Source: Methylophilaceae bacterium UBA6140 (lineage in GTDB: Bacteria; Pseudomonadota; Gammaproteobacteria; Burkholderiales; Methylophilaceae). Taken from it: a stretch of DNA of 8,017 nt. Within the stretch, counting starts at the first letter, position 1; every line of letters starts with the position of its first letter. The stretch lies in assembly GCA_002423265.1 (NCBI GenBank), contig DIVE01000116.1:1-8017 (forward strand). The letters run 5' to 3'. Shown piece by piece: positions 5,651-8,017 of the stretch. A program made the translations under genes and the position numbers. The notes under the pieces are model-generated. The model made no database searches and was not told the origin of the DNA. It was given only the letters and a program-made list of their open reading frames with translations.

Positions 5651-6919
5651 ATGCCTACACAACAATATAAAGCCTGGTCAGTGGTGATTGCCAGTACGCT
5701 GGCTTTTACCGTGTGCTTCATGATCTGGATGATGTTCGCTGTCATCGGCATTCCGATCAAGGAGACACTGGGACTCAACGAAACCGAGTTCGGTATCCTG
5801 ATTGCGACGCCGGTGCTGACTGGTTCCCTGATGCGCCTGCCGCTTGGCATGTGGACCGACCGCTTCGGCGGCCGTATCGTATTTTTCGTGCTGATGCTGT
5901 CCACCGTCATCCCGATCTGGCTCATCTCCTACAGCACTGCCTACTGGCATTATCTGGTGGCGGGTCTGTTCGTCGGTATCGCCGGCGGCTCCTTTACGGT
6001 CGGCATTGCCTACTGTGCCCGCTGGTTCCCGAAGAACCGCCAGGGTCTGGCCATGGGCATTTTCGGCGCCGGCAACACCGGTGCAGCCGTTACCAAACTG
6101 GTCGCGCCGCTGATTGTGGTGGCTTACGGCTGGGCCATGGTGCCGCAGGTTTACGCCGTGCTGATGCTGGTGACGGCGGTCCTGTTCTGGTTCTTCACCT
6201 TTTCCGACCCGGGCCACAAGGTGTCTCATACCATCACCATGCGTGAACAGCTGGCCGTGTTGAAAGACCCCAAGGTCTGGAAATACAGCCAGTATTATTC
6301 CATTGTCTTCGGCGGCTATGTGGCACTGGCGCTGTGGATGACCAAGTATTACATCAGTGAATACGGTTTCGACCTCAAGACCGCTGCGCTGCTGGCTGCC
6401 GCCTTCAGCATTCCCGGCGGCATGCTGCGCGCCATGGGCGGTTATTACTCGGACAAGTTCGGTGCCCATACCGTGACCTGGTGGGTGCTGTGGGTGTCGC
6501 TGGTCTGCCTGTTTTTCCTGTCGTATCCGCAAACCCAGGTCAGCATTCTCACGATCAATGGCCCGCAGACTTTCCATGTCGGTCTTAACGCCACCATGTT
6601 CACCATCATCATGTTCACCATGGGCATTGCCTTCGCTATCGGCAAAGCCTCGGTGTTCAAGTACATCGCCGACGATTATCCGCACAACATCGGTGTGATA
6701 TCCGGCGTCGTCGGTCTCGCTGGCGGGCTCGGCGGCTTCCTGCTGCCCATCATGTTCGGCGCTCTGGTCGATCTGACCGGCGTGCGTTCCTCCGCCTTCA
6801 TGCTCATGTTCGGCATCGTCTGGGTTTCATTGCTCTGGATGTACTGGACCGAAGTGCGGCCGGTGAAAATCGGTCGCCATCATGAGCGGATCACAAAAAA
6901 ACAAGCGGTATCCATTTAG
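5651..6919 (+). CDS. narK1: NarK1-type nitrate transporter (MFS, NNP family)
   Basis: The 422-residue integral inner-membrane protein has about 12 hydrophobic segments, the normal size for NarK1, which is generally regarded as a nitrate/proton symporter. The two substrate-binding arginines of the NNP family have clear counterparts: R62 in SLMRLPLGMW (half 1) and R260 in GMLRAMGGYYSDKFG (half 2). The first nitrate signature is the glycine-rich GIAGGSFTVGIAYCARWFP, and the second, in the C-terminal half, is GLAGGLGGFLLP. The Mfs-type DRFGG loop follows R62. The gene is preceded by a strong ribosome binding site and sits 10 bp upstream of narK2, so the two should be one transcript. In Paracoccus-like denitrifiers NarK1 and NarK2 can be fused, but here they are separate. 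Import of nitrate for respiratory reductase is the likely job. The NarK1 versus NarK2 label follows family resemblance and was not tested by phylogeny. Confidence 0.9.
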   Translation: MPTQQYKAWSVVIASTLAFTVCFMIWMMFAVIGIPIKETLGLNETEFGILIATPVLTGSLMRLPLGMWTDRFGGRIVFFVLMLSTVIPIWLISYSTAYWHYLVAGLFVGIAGGSFTVGIAYCARWFPKNRQGLAMGIFGAGNTGAAVTKLVAPLIVVAYGWAMVPQVYAVLMLVTAVLFWFFTFSDPGHKVSHTITMREQLAVLKDPKVWKYSQYYSIVFGGYVALALWMTKYYISEYGFDLKTAALLAAAFSIPGGMLRAMGGYYSDKFGAHTVTWWVLWVSLVCLFFLSYPQTQVSILTINGPQTFHVGLNATMFTIIMFTMGIAFAIGKASVFKYIADDYPHNIGVISGVVGLAGGLGGFLLPIMFGALVDLTGVRSSAFMLMFGIVWVSLLWMYWTEVRPVKIGRHHERITKKQAVSI

Positions 6920-6929
6920 GGAGAGCAGT

Positions 6930-8017
6930 ATGTCAACCAATATCAAGGACTGGAACGTCGAAGACCAGAAGTTCTGGGAATCCACCGGCAGCAAAGTCGC
7001 CTACCGCAATTTGTGGATCTCGGTGCCGGCGCTTCTGTGCGGTTTCGCCGTCTGGCTCATGTGGGGCATCATCGCCGTGCAGATGAGCAATCTCGGCTTT
7101 CCTTTCAGCAAGGACGAACTGTTCACGCTGACGGCGATTTCCGGGCTGGCCGGTGCCACCATGCGTATCCCATCCTCCTTCTTTATTCGTCTGGCGGGCG
7201 GACGCAATGTCATCTTTCTCACCACTGCCATGCTGATCACGCCGGCGGTCGGTACCGGCATCGCCCTGCAGCATCCGGAATGGCCGCTTTGGGTGTTCCA
7301 GCTGATGGCGCTGTGGTCAGGCGTCGGCGGCGGCAATTTCGCCAGCTCGATGTCCAATATCAGCACGTTCTTCCCCAAGCGCCTGCAAGGTACCGCGCTC
7401 GGCCTTAACGCCGGTCTGGGCAATTTCGGTGTCACCACCATGCAGATCCTGATTCCGCTGGTAATGACCATGGGTGTGTTCGGCGCGCTGGGTGGCGAGC
7501 CGATGACGCTGGTGAAAGACAGCGGCTGGATTCTCGGCAAGATCAGCGCCGGTACGCCGACCTTCATCCAGAATGCCGGTTACGTCTGGATACTGCTGTT
7601 GCTGCCGCTGGCCGCCGCCGCCTGGTTTGGCATGAACAACCTGCTGCCGATTTCGCCGGATGCCGAGCGTACCTTGTGGGCTTTCATCAAGGTCACCTGG
7701 CTCTACACGCTGGCCTTTGTGCCCGCCATCGTCGGCCTCTATCTCTACCTGCCGGCACCCACCGGACTGGGCCTTCTGAGTATGTGGGTAGTGATGCCGC
7801 TCATTATCGGCTCCACGCTGCTGGTGATGAAGCTGGCTGCCTTCGGCACCATGAAGGAAAACATCCAGAAGCAGTTCGCCATCTTCAAGAACAAGCATAC
7901 CTGGTCGATGACCGCGCTCTATGTCGTCACTTTCGGTTCTTTTATCGGCTTTTCGATGGCGTTGCCGCTTTCCATCACCGTCATCTTCGGTGACCAGCAC
8001 ATCTACGACCCGGTCGA
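6930..8017 (+). CDS. narK2: NarK2-type nitrate/nitrite transporter, partial (3' end outside window), with two extra central helices
   Basis: The frame is open from ATG at 6930 to the window edge, giving 362 residues. AGGGAGA overlapping the narK1 stop serves as ribosome binding site. NNP-family hallmarks are GLAGATMRIPSSF with the nitrate-binding arginine at R79, and the first nitrate signature GGGNFASSMSNI starting at G133. Both resemble E. coli NarK/NarU more than narK1 does, fitting a nitrate/nitrite antiporter. TM6 is at about 216-234. Two more hydrophobic stretches follow (about 255-274 and 284-304), then the basic loop ending KNKHTW and the conserved TM7 segment TFGSFIGFS. In E. coli NarK the loop between TM6 and TM7 has no such helices, so this member probably has 14. 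The second binding arginine would lie past the window edge. The gene continues the narK1 transcript. Confidence 0.92.
   Translation, partial: MSTNIKDWNVEDQKFWESTGSKVAYRNLWISVPALLCGFAVWLMWGIIAVQMSNLGFPFSKDELFTLTAISGLAGATMRIPSSFFIRLAGGRNVIFLTTAMLITPAVGTGIALQHPEWPLWVFQLMALWSGVGGGNFASSMSNISTFFPKRLQGTALGLNAGLGNFGVTTMQILIPLVMTMGVFGALGGEPMTLVKDSGWILGKISAGTPTFIQNAGYVWILLLLPLAAAAWFGMNNLLPISPDAERTLWAFIKVTWLYTLAFVPAIVGLYLYLPAPTGLGLLSMWVVMPLIIGSTLLVMKLAAFGTMKENIQKQFAIFKNKHTWSMTALYVVTFGSFIGFSMALPLSITVIFGDQHIYDPV

Noticed and set aside
5678..6685. 335-codon open frame antisense to narK1
   Set aside because: The His/Gln/Gly/Asp-rich translation is the usual mirror of hydrophobic membrane-protein codons. 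The sense strand is a clear transporter.
7317..8000. 227-codon open frame antisense to narK2
   Set aside because: It is the same kind of mirror frame over a membrane protein gene. The sense frame is continuous to the window edge and carries NarK signatures.

Overview
The window is a stretch of proteobacterial chromosome with a moderately high GC content. It is most likely betaproteobacterial: the protein repertoire, the narXL/narK1/narK2 arrangement and the palindromic intergenic repeat all fit. This placement is inference from sequence style, not a database match. There are six protein genes, two of them cut by the window edges. No tRNA, rRNA, CRISPR array, transposase or phage gene was seen.

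Left part (1-2018): a peroxide-detoxification pair. The last 46 codons of ahpC (peroxiredoxin) are followed by a 143-bp imperfect palindrome that begins on the last base of the ahpC stop codon. Next come a terminator-like hairpin and then a complete ahpF (NADH-dependent reductase that recharges AhpC). A strong intrinsic terminator closes ahpF.

Middle part (2019-4685): a nitrate/nitrite two-component system. A NarX-type membrane sensor kinase, with a TTG start and a P-box, overlaps by 4 bp a NarL-type response regulator. Because the stop and start codons overlap, the two are almost certainly translationally coupled.

Right part (4744-8017): a small class I SAM-dependent methyltransferase of unknown substrate lies on the minus strand, convergent with narL and divergent from the transporters. 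The 292-bp divergent intergenic region holds three short palindromes and a perfect 7-bp hairpin. It leads into two tandem, separately encoded NarK-family transporters, narK1 and narK2, 10 bp apart. narK2 runs off the right edge, and nitrate reductase genes (narGHJI) would be the expected continuation.

Together narX, narL, narK1 and narK2 form a module for sensing and importing nitrate and exporting nitrite, typical of nitrate respiration or denitrification. AhpCF handles peroxide and possibly peroxynitrite, but its adjacency may be incidental. No wholly new system is evident. The most unusual points are the two extra hydrophobic segments in the middle of NarK2 (a predicted 14-helix variant), the palindromic element between ahpC and ahpF, and the methyltransferase embedded in the nitrate locus.
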